DNA of 64,000 nt, taken from contig NZ_QTQI01000032.1 in the NCBI RefSeq assembly GCF_003853705.1, positions 1-64,000 on the forward strand, given 5' to 3'. Numbering within the stretch: position 1 is the first letter of the stretch; each line of letters opens with the position of its first letter. Origin of the DNA: Burkholderia sp. Bp8992 (GTDB taxonomy: Bacteria > Pseudomonadota > Gammaproteobacteria > Burkholderiales > Burkholderiaceae). Below, one piece after another: positions 44,366 to 53,037 of this stretch. Position numbers and translations under genes: made by a program. The notes under the pieces are model-generated. The model searched no databases. It saw nothing but the letters and a program-made list of their open reading frames with translations, and was not told the origin of the DNA.

Positions 44366-45333
44366 GCGGGCGGGCGACGCAAGTCGCGGGCGGTGGGACC
44401 TGCCGCGTGGCGACTCAGGTCGTTCAAGCCCAACCGGCTTCCGAAAACGACCGTGCCGCCGATCGTAGCCAACGGCAGAAGGCGTCGACTGGCGGCCGCG
44501 CGCGTCGTCAGCAGATGATAGCTGTAGGGTCCCGGCACCGGGTTGCCCGGTGCAATGGCCAACAGCCCCTGCCTGACCGCATCGGCGGCGAGGACATCCG
44601 ACGCCACGGCCACGCCTTGGCCCGCTATCGCGGCATCGAGCGTGAGATAGGTATGCGAGAAGCTCGGCCCTTGTCGCAACCGGGCCGCGCCGGCGTGCAC
44701 GCCCTGCATCCGGCACCAGCGCACCCAGTCCACCTGCTCCGGAATGCGGGCCTCGGATTCGTCATGCAGCAATGTTGCACGCAACACATCGTCCACGGTG
44801 CGCAGCGGCGCGCATATCGAAGGCTGCCCGACCGCCAGGAACGTCTCCGACATCAGCTTTTCCGCGACGAGCCCCGGATAAGGGCCCAACCCCAGGCGGA
44901 TCGCGACGTCCACGCGCTCGCGGCTGAAGTCGATGGCCGGCACCGAGGCCAGCAGGCGCACCTCGATGTCGGGATGCAACTGCCGGAACTCGCCCAGCCG
45001 CGGCATCAGCCAACGCGTCACGAACGACGGCATCGCGGTGACCGTCACCTCGGGGGAATCCGCAGCTTGCCGGATGCCGAGCGACGCGCGCTCGAGCTCG
45101 TCCATCAAGCGCTCGATTTCGAGGAAGTACCGCCGTCCGATGTCCGTCAGCTGGACGGACCGGGCGCCGCGCATGAACAACGGCGTTCCCAGCCACTCCT
45201 CGAGTAGCCGCACCTGATGTCCCACTGCACCGGACGTGACGCATAGCTCTTCACCCGCACGGGCGAAGCCGCCATGGCGCGCAGCCGCCTCGAATGCGCG
45301 TACGGAGAGCAGGGGCGGAAGTTGTCGCGGCAT
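44287..45333 (-). CDS. LysR-family regulator (GcvA type), probable 3' frameshift
   Basis: The frame as it stands is 348 residues. The N-terminal HTH is LLSVRAFEAAARHGGFARAGE with a LysR-type second helix (SGAVGHQVRLLEEWLG). The effector domain runs to HLLTTR. Beyond that the frame departs from the family and runs 79 bp into the convergent MocR gene. Shifting by one base at the CGCGCGCG run (44497-44504) gives RPPVDAFCRWLRSAARSF and a stop at 44424, the expected GcvA-type ending and normal length (about 302 residues). So the gene has a one-base indel, real or from sequencing. It is divergent from the class III aminotransferase (125 bp apart), its likely target. Confidence 0.85.
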   Translation of the reverse strand: MPRQLPPLLSVRAFEAAARHGGFARAGEELCVTSGAVGHQVRLLEEWLGTPLFMRGARSVQLTDIGRRYFLEIERLMDELERASLGIRQAADSPEVTVTAMPSFVTRWLMPRLGEFRQLHPDIEVRLLASVPAIDFSRERVDVAIRLGLGPYPGLVAEKLMSETFLAVGQPSICAPLRTVDDVLRATLLHDESEARIPEQVDWVRWCRMQGVHAGAARLRQGPSFSHTYLTLDAAIAGQGVAVASDVLAADAVRQGLLAIAPGNPVPGPYSYHLLTTRAAASRRLLPLATIGGTVVFGSRLGLNDLSRHAAGPTARDLRRPPAHRMHAAASFPTAITACSISGDHGLL

Positions 45334-45458
45334 GACTCAGTTAAATTCAGGCTCAGTATGTAAATGTTTGATTTGTCGCGCCGGAAATGCGTGCTTAATC
45401 TGGACGCCTCACATCACGAGGCTCAGAAATAGTGGGCCATGCCATTTCCGGAGTCAAC

Positions 45459-46805
45459 ATGGATCTAAGCATTCACGGCGAGCCGAATTCCGCGCTCGCT
45501 CCGTCGTTTCGAAAGGTGCTCGTTCCCTGGGCGGTCCAGGGCGGGCTCAATCCACCGGTCATCACGCACGCGCAGGGGTGCTACTTCTACGATGCGAACG
45601 GCAAGCGCTATCTGGACCTCACCAGCGGCTATGTCGCGGTGTCGTTGGGTCACGGCCATCCGAAGGTGGTCCAGGCGATCCAGGCGCAGGCCGGGCGCAT
45701 GTGCTGGGTCGCATCCAGTTACTTCAACGACGTGCGCGCCGAATATGCCGCACTCCTAAACAGCGTTTCACCGTGGCCGGAGGGACTGCGCGTGCACTTC
45801 ACCTGCGGCGGCGCCGAGGCTAACGACGACGCGGTGAAGATCGCGCGGCTGGTGACACGCAGGCCCAAGGTGCTGACGGCTCATCGGTCGTATCACGGCA
45901 GCACCCTCGGCGCGAGCGCGGTGACGGGCGTGGACCGCTGGCGCGATCCTTTTCCGGCGCTTCCGGGCATGGTGAAGTTCTTTGCGCCGTATCCGTACCG
46001 CAGCCCCTTCCATACATCGGATCCGGCCGAGGAGACACGCCGTGCCCTCGATCACCTGGCGCGCGTCCTCTCGTATGAAGGCGCACAAAACGTGGCCGCG
46101 ATCCTGCTGGAGCCGATGACCGGATCCAGCGGGGTCGTCGTCTACCCGCCGGGGTATCTCGAAGGTGTTCGGAACCTGTGCGACCGGCACGGCATCCTGC
46201 TGATCTTCGACGAGATCATGACGGGCTTCGGGCGCACGGGGGCATTGTTCTGCGCCGAGCGTGTCGGCGTATTGCCGGACCTGATTTCGTTCGCCAAGGG
46301 GGCCAGCTCTTCGTACACGCCCCTCGGCGGTGTCCTGGTGCGCGAAAGCGTGGCCCGCCACTTCGATACCGAACTCTTCGATGTGGGTCACACGCATGCG
46401 GGCCACGTGCTGGCGGTCGCCGGCGGGCTCGCCGCGCTGAAGGTCTATCTGGAAGAGGGCTTGTTCGAGCGGGCGCGCGAGATCGAGGGCTGGCTGCGCG
46501 ACGGCCTCGGCGAACTGGCGGAGCGTCATCCGTCGATCGGAGACGTGCGGGGCATGGGTGCGCAGTTCGGCATCGAGCTGGTACGCGATCGGGAAACGCG
46601 CGAGCCGCTCGTCGAGTGGCATCACCCGGCGGGATCGGCGCCGATGCGGGTTTTCTATGGCGAGCTGCTGAGGCGCGGCGTTCACGCCTACGGGCGCTAC
46701 AACGTGGTGATCGTGACGCCGCCTCTCGTCATCTCGCGCACGGAGCTGGACGAGGGACTGGATGCGCTCGACGCGGCGCTGACGGCGCTGGAGGCTGCGC
46801 GATGA
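45459..46805 (+). CDS. Class III PLP aminotransferase (omega-amino acid:pyruvate type)
   Basis: 448 residues. ATG 45459 has a GGAG ribosome site. Fold-type I class III features: FTCGGAEANDDAVKIAR, HRSYHGSTLGASAVTG, the aspartate in LLIFDEIMTGFGRTG, and PLP lysine K280 in SFAKGASSSYTPLGG. The closest functional types are taurine-, beta-alanine- or other omega-amine:pyruvate transaminases. The substrate is not fixed by sequence. It is divergent from the LysR gene, which probably controls it, and is not in an evident operon with anything downstream. Confidence 0.93.
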   Translation: MDLSIHGEPNSALAPSFRKVLVPWAVQGGLNPPVITHAQGCYFYDANGKRYLDLTSGYVAVSLGHGHPKVVQAIQAQAGRMCWVASSYFNDVRAEYAALLNSVSPWPEGLRVHFTCGGAEANDDAVKIARLVTRRPKVLTAHRSYHGSTLGASAVTGVDRWRDPFPALPGMVKFFAPYPYRSPFHTSDPAEETRRALDHLARVLSYEGAQNVAAILLEPMTGSSGVVVYPPGYLEGVRNLCDRHGILLIFDEIMTGFGRTGALFCAERVGVLPDLISFAKGASSSYTPLGGVLVRESVARHFDTELFDVGHTHAGHVLAVAGGLAALKVYLEEGLFERAREIEGWLRDGLGELAERHPSIGDVRGMGAQFGIELVRDRETREPLVEWHHPAGSAPMRVFYGELLRRGVHAYGRYNVVIVTPPLVISRTELDEGLDALDAALTALEAAR

Positions 46806-46881
46806 CCTGCGAGGACATTCTGTATCGAGAGGCGCGCGGCGTGACGGATCGACATCGAAACGTGTCTCGCGCGTGATGGTG

Positions 46882-47139
46882 TCACCCACCCGTCACCGGC
46901 GGGAAAAACGCGACCTCGCTATCCTCCCGCACGACGAATTCCCCGGTCACCATCTCGAGGTTCACGGCCGCCCTCACGGGGCGGTCCATCCGCAGCGCAT
47001 CCGCGCTGCGCGCGTCGCGCGCAGCCAGCGTGCTGCGCAGCGCATCGACGGTGAGTTCGTGTGCATCGACCTCGATGGTTTCTTCGTCGCGTTCGAGTTG
47101 TTCGCGAATGCTCGCAAAGTATTTGATCGTCAGTTTCAT
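46882..47139 (-). CDS. moaD: Molybdopterin synthase small subunit
   Basis: 85 residues, ubiquitin-like. It starts MKLTIKYFASIREQL and ends FFPPVTGG; the C-terminal Gly-Gly is thiocarboxylated and donates sulfur for molybdopterin synthesis. It lies 59 bp after moaE on the same strand and is the last gene of the cofactor cluster. Confidence 0.95.
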   Translation of the reverse strand: MKLTIKYFASIREQLERDEETIEVDAHELTVDALRSTLAARDARSADALRMDRPVRAAVNLEMVTGEFVVREDSEVAFFPPVTGG

Positions 47140-47198
47140 GGCGAGGTCTTGAATGGAGTCGACGGGATCGGAAAGCGCAGCGTGCAAGGCGGCTGGGG

Positions 47199-47771
47199 TC
47201 AGCCCCAGCGCCGCATCGCCTGGTCGTCGTGCGCCTTCGCCTCGACCCAGCCGGATTCGCCGTCGTGCCGGATCTCCTTCTTCCAGAACGGTGCGTGCGT
47301 CTTCAGGAAGTCCATCAGGAATTCGCACGCATCGAACGCGGACGCGCGATGTGCGGCGGCCACCACGACCAGCACGACGGACTGGCCGAGCGGAATGCGG
47401 CCGACGCGGTGCACGATCTTGACCGCTTCGAGCCGCCAGCGCGCGCTCGCTTCCTCGACGATGCCCCACAGCGCCTGTTCGGTCATCGTCGGGTAGTGCT
47501 CGACCTCCAGCGCGACGACGTCGTCGACGTCGCCCTCCTTGCGCACGACACCGAGGAAATTCACGACGGCACCGACATTCGGATTGCGAACGATCGGCGC
47601 GAGCTCCGCGCCCGCATCGATCGGCGCGTACTGCACGCGCACTTCGAAGCCGGCGGTGATGGCGGGCGGCGGTTCGGTGTGCGGGTCGGCCGCGTCGGCG
47701 GGAGGCGGGTGGCCGCCGGCGCGCAACGGATCGTCCGGCAACCCGGCGCGAGATTCGGTGAAGGTCGTCAT
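47199..47771 (-). CDS. moaE: Molybdopterin synthase catalytic subunit
   Basis: 190 residues from ATG 47771, longer than typical MoaE (about 150) because of a Pro/Ala-rich N-terminal extension of about 40 residues. The core is clear: NPNVGAVVNFLGVVRKEG, LEVEHYPTMTEQAL, HRVGRIPLGQSVVLVVV, HRASAFDACEFLMDFLKTHAPFWKKE. The conserved C-terminal lysine region (FWKKE) acts at the active site. MoaE with MoaD converts cyclic pyranopterin monophosphate to molybdopterin. It lies between moaA and moaD. Confidence 0.95.
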   Translation of the reverse strand: MTTFTESRAGLPDDPLRAGGHPPPADAADPHTEPPPAITAGFEVRVQYAPIDAGAELAPIVRNPNVGAVVNFLGVVRKEGDVDDVVALEVEHYPTMTEQALWGIVEEASARWRLEAVKIVHRVGRIPLGQSVVLVVVAAAHRASAFDACEFLMDFLKTHAPFWKKEIRHDGESGWVEAKAHDDQAMRRWG

Positions 47772-47818
47772 GACAGGTTCTCCAGTGGGCGGTGCGTCCT
47801 GTGTGGCGCGGCGGCCGG

Positions 47819-48943
47819 TCAGCCGCCGACGAGCGACATGCGCACGGTCGGATAGGTCTTGCCGGGCGCGCGGGCCGGCCGTGTGGCCCGGCGCTCGGAA
47901 TAGCGGTCGTCGCGCCGCGTCCAGCGATCGCGCACGGCGGCCGCGAGGTCGCCGGTCGACGCCGCATCGTCGAGCCACGGCCGCAGGTCGGTGCCTTGCG
48001 TCGCGAACAGGCATGTATAGAGCTGCCCGTCGGCCGACACGCGGGCACGCGAGCAGGTGCCGCAGAACGGGTGCGACACGCTCGCGATGAAGCCGACTTC
48101 GCCCGCACCGTCGATGTGCGCGCAACGGATCGCGGTCGCGTCGTGCCCCGGTTCGCCGACGAGCACGAGCGGATAGCGTTCGTCGATCAGTTCGCGCATT
48201 CGCGCGGCCGGCACGACCTTGTCGCCGGACCAGAAGCTCGCGCCGCCGACGTCCATGTATTCGATGAAGCGCACGGCCACGCCCGTGTTCCGGAAGTGGC
48301 GTACGAGCGGCAGGATCTGGTCGTCGTTCGCGCCGCGCTCGATCACCGTGTTGACCTTGACCGGTGCGAGCCCGGCTGCGTGCGCGGCTTCGATGCCGGC
48401 GAGCACGCGCGACACCGGTACGTCGGCGTCGCTCATCCGGCGGAATACGGCGTCGTCGAGCGCGTCGAGGCTCACGGTCACGCGCGACAACCCGGCGTCG
48501 CGCAGCGAGCGCGCCTTCGCGGCAAGCAGCGAACCGTTGGTCGTCAGCGCGATCTCGACGGGCTTGCCGTCGACGGTCGTCAGCGCGGCGAGCCGTTCGA
48601 TCAGCGCCTCGAGATTGCGGCGCAGCAGCGGCTCGCCGCCCGTGATGCGGATCTTCTCGACGCCGAGCGACGTGAACGCGCGCGCGATCTTTTCGAGTTG
48701 TGCGAACGACAGCCGCTCGGACGACGGCATGAAAGCATAGTCGGAACCGAAGCTTTCGCGCGGCATGCAGTAGCCGCAGCGGAAGTTGCACTGGTCGATC
48801 ACGGACAGGCGCAGGTCGCGCAGCGGGCGCCCGAGCGTGTCGGACGTGCGGGGAAGGGCGCCGGGCGATACGCCGCCGGATGAAGCGGCGGCGGCCGGCG
48901 CGGCTGAAACGATGGCATTCACGATCGGTTCGTCGGCCTGCAT
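47819..48943 (-). CDS. moaA: GTP 3',8-cyclase
   Basis: 374 residues from ATG 48943; a GTG at 48922 is an alternative start. Radical SAM enzyme: C52-x3-C56-x2-C59 in DQCNFRCGYCMP binds the first 4Fe-4S cluster, and the C-terminal cysteines in HPFCGTCSRARVSADGQLYTC bind the second. It ends SLVGG; the terminal Gly-Gly is needed in MoaA. It catalyses the first step of molybdopterin synthesis with MoaC, which is not in this window. The gap of 199 bp to moeA (48944-49142) holds no gene. Confidence 0.96.
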   Translation of the reverse strand: MQADEPIVNAIVSAAPAAAASSGGVSPGALPRTSDTLGRPLRDLRLSVIDQCNFRCGYCMPRESFGSDYAFMPSSERLSFAQLEKIARAFTSLGVEKIRITGGEPLLRRNLEALIERLAALTTVDGKPVEIALTTNGSLLAAKARSLRDAGLSRVTVSLDALDDAVFRRMSDADVPVSRVLAGIEAAHAAGLAPVKVNTVIERGANDDQILPLVRHFRNTGVAVRFIEYMDVGGASFWSGDKVVPAARMRELIDERYPLVLVGEPGHDATAIRCAHIDGAGEVGFIASVSHPFCGTCSRARVSADGQLYTCLFATQGTDLRPWLDDAASTGDLAAAVRDRWTRRDDRYSERRATRPARAPGKTYPTVRMSLVGG

Positions 48944-49142
48944 GAAGTAAGCGGAGGGGCGTCGCCGGTCGGCCGCGCGTGTGCCGACGTGTCGGCGCAC
49001 AGGTCGTGACGAGCCTCATCGTGAGCATAGTCCGCCGGGTTTTGCCGGCAGAGGCACAATCGCGCCCGAATTGCAGGGATACAGTTCTCCTTGCGGCGGG
49101 CGCGGCGCAGGGGGCGCATCGGGCGCGTGATCGGCGTCGCGC

Positions 49143-50357
49143 TCATGCGAGCCAGGGCGCGAATTCGTAATACGGTACCGAGTCGCCGCGCGCGATGGCT
49201 CGCCCGGCCGGCAACCGCGCGAGCCCGCTCGCCTGCACGAGCGACTGCAGCGTGCCGGCGCCTTGCTGGCGCAGCGTATCGAGCACGGGCGCGCCATCGG
49301 CACCGACGGTGCAGCGCACCCGCACGAAGCGTTCGCGCTGCGCATCGGGCTCGAAGCCGGTGTCGATCGGCAGCGACGGCACGACCGGCAGGCACGCGTC
49401 GCGACCCTGCAGGCGGCGGATCAGCGGCGCGACGAACAGCGCGAACGCCGTCATCGCGGCGCCCGGATTGCCGGGCAGCAGCACCACGGGCCGCGTGTCG
49501 AGCCGCGCGAGCGCAACCGGCTTGCCCGGCTTCATCCGCACGCCGGTGACGATGAACGATGCATCGAGCGCGGTCAGCACGGGGCGCAGCAGGTCCTTGT
49601 CGCCGACCGATGCACCGCCGACGCAGATCACCAGGTCGCAACCCGCGTGCAGGTCGCGCAGCGCACGATCGACGGCCGCCGCCGTGTCGGCCGCATGCAC
49701 GCACATCGCGACACCGGCACCGGTTCCGGACACCAGCGCGGCGAGCATCGGCGCATTGCTGTTGTAGATCTGCTGCGGTGCACGCGGCTGGCCGCATGCG
49801 ACGAGCTCGTCGCCGGTCGTCAGGATGCCGACGCGCAGCGCCGAGCGCACATCGATGCGCGCGAAACCTTGCGCGGCGGCCACGCCGACGTGCATCGCGC
49901 CCATCCGCACGCCGGCCGGCACGAGCAGGTCGCCGGCGCGTACTTCCTCGCCGCGACGGCGGATGTGCGATCCGCTGCGCTGCGGCGCGTCGAACGTGAC
50001 GCGGCCGTCCTGTTCATGGGCATGCTCCTGCATCACGACGGTATCCGCGCCGGGCGGAATCAGGCTGCCGGTAAAGATCCGGGCGGCCGTGCGCGGGGCC
50101 AGCGGCGCCGGCATGTCGCCTGCATAGCAGTGTTGCGCGACGCGCAGCGGTTCGCCCTGCGAGAGATCCGCGTGACGCACGGCATAGCCGTCCATCGCGC
50201 TCTGGTCGGCCGGCGGCTGGTCGAGCACGGCGGTCAGCGGCGCGGCCAGCACGTGGCCGGCTGCTGCGGCGACCGGCAGGGAAGCGGTGGCGGCAAGCGG
50301 CGCAAACGCGCCGGCGAATTGCTGCTGCGCGGTATCGAAATCGAACAGGTGTTTCAT
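49143..50357 (-). CDS. moeA: Molybdopterin molybdenumtransferase
   Basis: 404 residues. All canonical MoeA signatures are intact: MDGYAV (55-60), GSLIPPGADTVVMQE, TTGDEL (180-185), GGASVGDKD (247-255) and LPGNPGAAM (294-302). MoeA inserts molybdate into adenylated molybdopterin. It overlaps the fdhD end by 4 bp, indicating translational coupling. Compare the degenerate MoeA-SUKH fusion at 32.5 kb. Confidence 0.96.
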   Translation of the reverse strand: MKHLFDFDTAQQQFAGAFAPLAATASLPVAAAAGHVLAAPLTAVLDQPPADQSAMDGYAVRHADLSQGEPLRVAQHCYAGDMPAPLAPRTAARIFTGSLIPPGADTVVMQEHAHEQDGRVTFDAPQRSGSHIRRRGEEVRAGDLLVPAGVRMGAMHVGVAAAQGFARIDVRSALRVGILTTGDELVACGQPRAPQQIYNSNAPMLAALVSGTGAGVAMCVHAADTAAAVDRALRDLHAGCDLVICVGGASVGDKDLLRPVLTALDASFIVTGVRMKPGKPVALARLDTRPVVLLPGNPGAAMTAFALFVAPLIRRLQGRDACLPVVPSLPIDTGFEPDAQRERFVRVRCTVGADGAPVLDTLRQQGAGTLQSLVQASGLARLPAGRAIARGDSVPYYEFAPWLA

Positions 50358-51226
50358 GACGAGCGGGCCGGGTGCGCGGGCGCAAGCGCCGGTTGGTCGG
50401 GGTGAACGGCGGCCGGCGACACATATTCGACGAACCCGTCGTTGCGGCAGAAGCCGAGCAGCCGCACGCCGGCTTCGCGGGCGACGTCGATCGCCAGCGA
50501 CGTCGGCGCCGAGATCGTCGCGATCATCGGGATGCCGACCCGCGCGGCCTTGCGCACCAGTTCGTAGCTCGCGCGGCTCGACAGGAACACGAAGCCCGCA
50601 CGCAGGTCGGCGCGGCGCCGCGCGAGATGCCCGATCAGCTTGTCGAGTGCGTTGTGGCGGCCGACGTCCTCGAACACGTCGAGCACGGCGCCGTCGCGGT
50701 CGCACCACGCGGCCGCGTGGATGCCGCCCGTCTCGCGCATCAGCGTCTGGCGGGCCGGCAGCGCGCGCGCGGCATGGGCAATCGCGTCGGCGCCGATGCC
50801 GGCCGCCGCGCCGGCGGCCGCGATGCGCGGCGGGTGCAGGTCGAGCTGCGCGATGCTTTCGATCCCGCAGACGCCGCAGCCGGTGCGGCCGGCCAGCGCG
50901 CGCCGGTGCGCCTTTAGCGCCGTGAACGCCTGTTGCGACACGGTGAGCCGCACTTCGGCGCTGCCGGGCCGGCATTCGCTTTCGATGTCGAATACGTCAG
51001 ATGCACGCTCGACGATGCCTTCGCTCAGCGCGAAGCCGAGGCCGAACGCGTCGAGGTCGATCGGCGTCGCCATCATGACCGTGTGCGAGATGCCGTTGAA
51101 CACGAGTGCAACCGGCGTTTCGTCGACGACGCGATCGACGGTGTCGCGCGCTTCGCCGGCGCGATGGCGCGTCACGTGGCACGCGGTGCTGCCGGTCGGA
51201 TCGTCGACGCGGGTGCAGGACTCCAT
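50354..51226 (-). CDS. fdhD: Formate dehydrogenase accessory sulfurtransferase
   Basis: 290 residues. The catalytic cysteine pair is in TGCGVCGIES (C117, C120). Other FdhD segments are DETPVALVFNGISHTVMMA, HAAAWCDRDGAVLDVFEDVGRHNALDKLIG and SSRASYELVRKAARVGIP. FdhD passes sulfur from IscS to the molybdenum cofactor, as needed by formate dehydrogenase. It heads the cofactor cluster (fdhD, moeA, moaA, moaE, moaD). No formate dehydrogenase gene is in the window. Confidence 0.96.
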   Translation of the reverse strand: MESCTRVDDPTGSTACHVTRHRAGEARDTVDRVVDETPVALVFNGISHTVMMATPIDLDAFGLGFALSEGIVERASDVFDIESECRPGSAEVRLTVSQQAFTALKAHRRALAGRTGCGVCGIESIAQLDLHPPRIAAAGAAAGIGADAIAHAARALPARQTLMRETGGIHAAAWCDRDGAVLDVFEDVGRHNALDKLIGHLARRRADLRAGFVFLSSRASYELVRKAARVGIPMIATISAPTSLAIDVAREAGVRLLGFCRNDGFVEYVSPAAVHPDQPALAPAHPARSS

Positions 51227-51633
51227 GCGGTTTTTCTCCAGGCGGATCGGCCGGCGCGTACGCCGGACGACGGGAATCGATGCTGCCGGGCGGGTGCCGG
51301 GGGCGGCGCACTACCGCCACGGGCAGGCGTTGCATAACATGTTAAGTGGAGTGAACAGCGCGCCGCAGGCACAGCGCCGCGACGCGGAAAGCAGTACAGC
51401 TGACCACCCCGCAGGCACGAAATGTGTTTTCCGTGCACACATCTTCGGCGACGGGAGCAGCACAGTTTCAGCGCGCGTTCGAGTGATTGCGAGTATCGTT
51501 GCAAACGCGATATCGTCATTCACGCTTCGATGCCATGCGAGTGACTGTTTGTGTTCGCATGTGTTGTCGCCAAGCCGTCGCGCGATTTCCTGCTTCGGGC
51601 GTACGTCCTCACAACCACGAGCAAATTACGGTC
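51227..51633. other. Divergent promoter region fdhD / cydA
   Basis: 407 bp with no convincing gene. It should hold promoters for both the cofactor cluster and cydAB. I looked for an ANR/FNR box (TTGAT-N4-ATCAA) and found no good match. Sequence around 51330-51350 (GTTGCATAACATGTTAAGTG) is locally AT-rich. Confidence 0.4.
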
Positions 51634-53034
51634 ATGGAAATCTTCGATGCGTTCCATCTCGCCCGGTTGCAATTCGCATTCACGGTGTCGTTCCACATCG
51701 TGTTTCCCGCGATCAGCATCGGCATGGCGAGCTTCCTGGCGGTCCTGGAGTGGCGCTATCTCGTCACCGGCGACGCCGCCTACAAATCCATGTTCCAGTT
51801 CTGGTCGAAGATCTTCGCGATCGGCTTCGGGATGGGGGTGGTCTCCGGCGTCGTGATGGCGTACGAGTTCGGCACCAACTGGGCCGGCTTCTCGCGCGTC
51901 GCGGGCAACATCACCGGGCCGCTGCTGACGTATGAAGTCCTGACGGCGTTCTTCCTCGAGGCCGGCTTCCTCGGCGTGATGCTGTTCGGCTGGCAGCGCG
52001 TCAGCCCGCGGGCGCACTTCTTCGCGACGCTGATGGTTGCGGTCGGCACGCTGATCTCGACGTTCTGGATCCTCGCGTCGAACAGCTTCATGCAGACGCC
52101 GCAGGGCTACAAGATCGAGAACGGCCTCGTCGTACCGGTCGACTGGTTCAAGATCGTCTTCAATCCGTCGTTCCCGTACCGCCTCGTCCACATGACGATC
52201 GCGGCGTTCATCGTCGCAGGCTTCATCGTCGCCGCGTGCGGCGCCTGGCACCTGCTGAAGGGGCGCCGCGACGAGCCGGTGAAGCGCAGCTTCTCGATGG
52301 CGCTGTGGATGCTGCTGGTGCTCGCGCCGATCCAGATCGTCGTCGGCGACGCGCACGGGCTGAACACGCGCGAATACCAGCCGGCGAAGATTGCGGCGAT
52401 CGAGGGGTTGTGGGAAACCGAGAAGGGCGGCACCGCGCTGAACCTCTTCGGGCTGCCCGACATGCAGGCCGAAACCACGCGCTATGCGATCCAGGTGCCG
52501 CACCTCGGCAGCCTGATCCTCACGCACAGCTGGGACGGCGAGATTCGCGGGCTGAAGGAATTCCCGCCGCAGGATCGCCCGTATTCGCCGATCATCTTCT
52601 GGACGTTCCGGATCATGGCCGGCCTCGGGATGCTGATGCTGCTGACCGCGCTGCTCGGGCTGCTGCTGAGAAAGGGCGGACGCCTCTATGAAACGCGCTG
52701 GTTCCAGTGGTTCGTGGTCTGCATGGGGCCGTCCGGCATCGTCGCGCTGCTCGCCGGCTGGATCACGACCGAGGTCGGGCGGCAGCCGTGGACCGTCTAC
52801 GGCGTGCTGCGCACCATCGATTCGGTCGCGCCGCTCAGTGCGCAACAGGTCGGCGTGTCGCTGCTGATCTTCGTGGTCGTCTATTTCCTGGTGTTCGGGA
52901 CGGGTATCTACTACATGATGAAACTGATGAGGCGCGGGCCGGCTGCCCAGGCCGGGTACATCGAGCTGCACCGGCATCCGGGGCTGCGCAAGAGCGCGCT
53001 GTCCACGCCGCTGAACGTCACCGAAGCGGAGTAA
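51634..53034 (+). CDS. cydA: Cytochrome bd-type quinol oxidase subunit I (CioA type)
   Basis: 466 residues from ATG 51634; the longer reading is unsupported. About nine membrane helices. Conserved features: H21 in SFHIVFPAISIG (heme ligand near the N-terminus), GRQPWTVYGVLRT in the C-terminal half, and VGDAHGLNTREYQPAKIAAIEG. The periplasmic Q-loop region is short, as in the cyanide-insensitive CioAB branch. It forms a heterodimer with CydB, reducing oxygen to water with electrons from quinol in the inner membrane. Located 3 bp before cydB. Confidence 0.95.
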   Translation: MEIFDAFHLARLQFAFTVSFHIVFPAISIGMASFLAVLEWRYLVTGDAAYKSMFQFWSKIFAIGFGMGVVSGVVMAYEFGTNWAGFSRVAGNITGPLLTYEVLTAFFLEAGFLGVMLFGWQRVSPRAHFFATLMVAVGTLISTFWILASNSFMQTPQGYKIENGLVVPVDWFKIVFNPSFPYRLVHMTIAAFIVAGFIVAACGAWHLLKGRRDEPVKRSFSMALWMLLVLAPIQIVVGDAHGLNTREYQPAKIAAIEGLWETEKGGTALNLFGLPDMQAETTRYAIQVPHLGSLILTHSWDGEIRGLKEFPPQDRPYSPIIFWTFRIMAGLGMLMLLTALLGLLLRKGGRLYETRWFQWFVVCMGPSGIVALLAGWITTEVGRQPWTVYGVLRTIDSVAPLSAQQVGVSLLIFVVVYFLVFGTGIYYMMKLMRRGPAAQAGYIELHRHPGLRKSALSTPLNVTEAE

Positions 53035-53037
53035 GCC

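Noticed and set aside
48944-49142. Moco riboswitch or small gene between moeA and moaA
   Set aside because: The gap is short and shows no conserved stem pattern or coding frame that I could support.
51227-51633. ANR/FNR box for cydAB
   Set aside because: No TTGAT-N4-ATCAA-like palindrome could be found by eye; not reported as a site.
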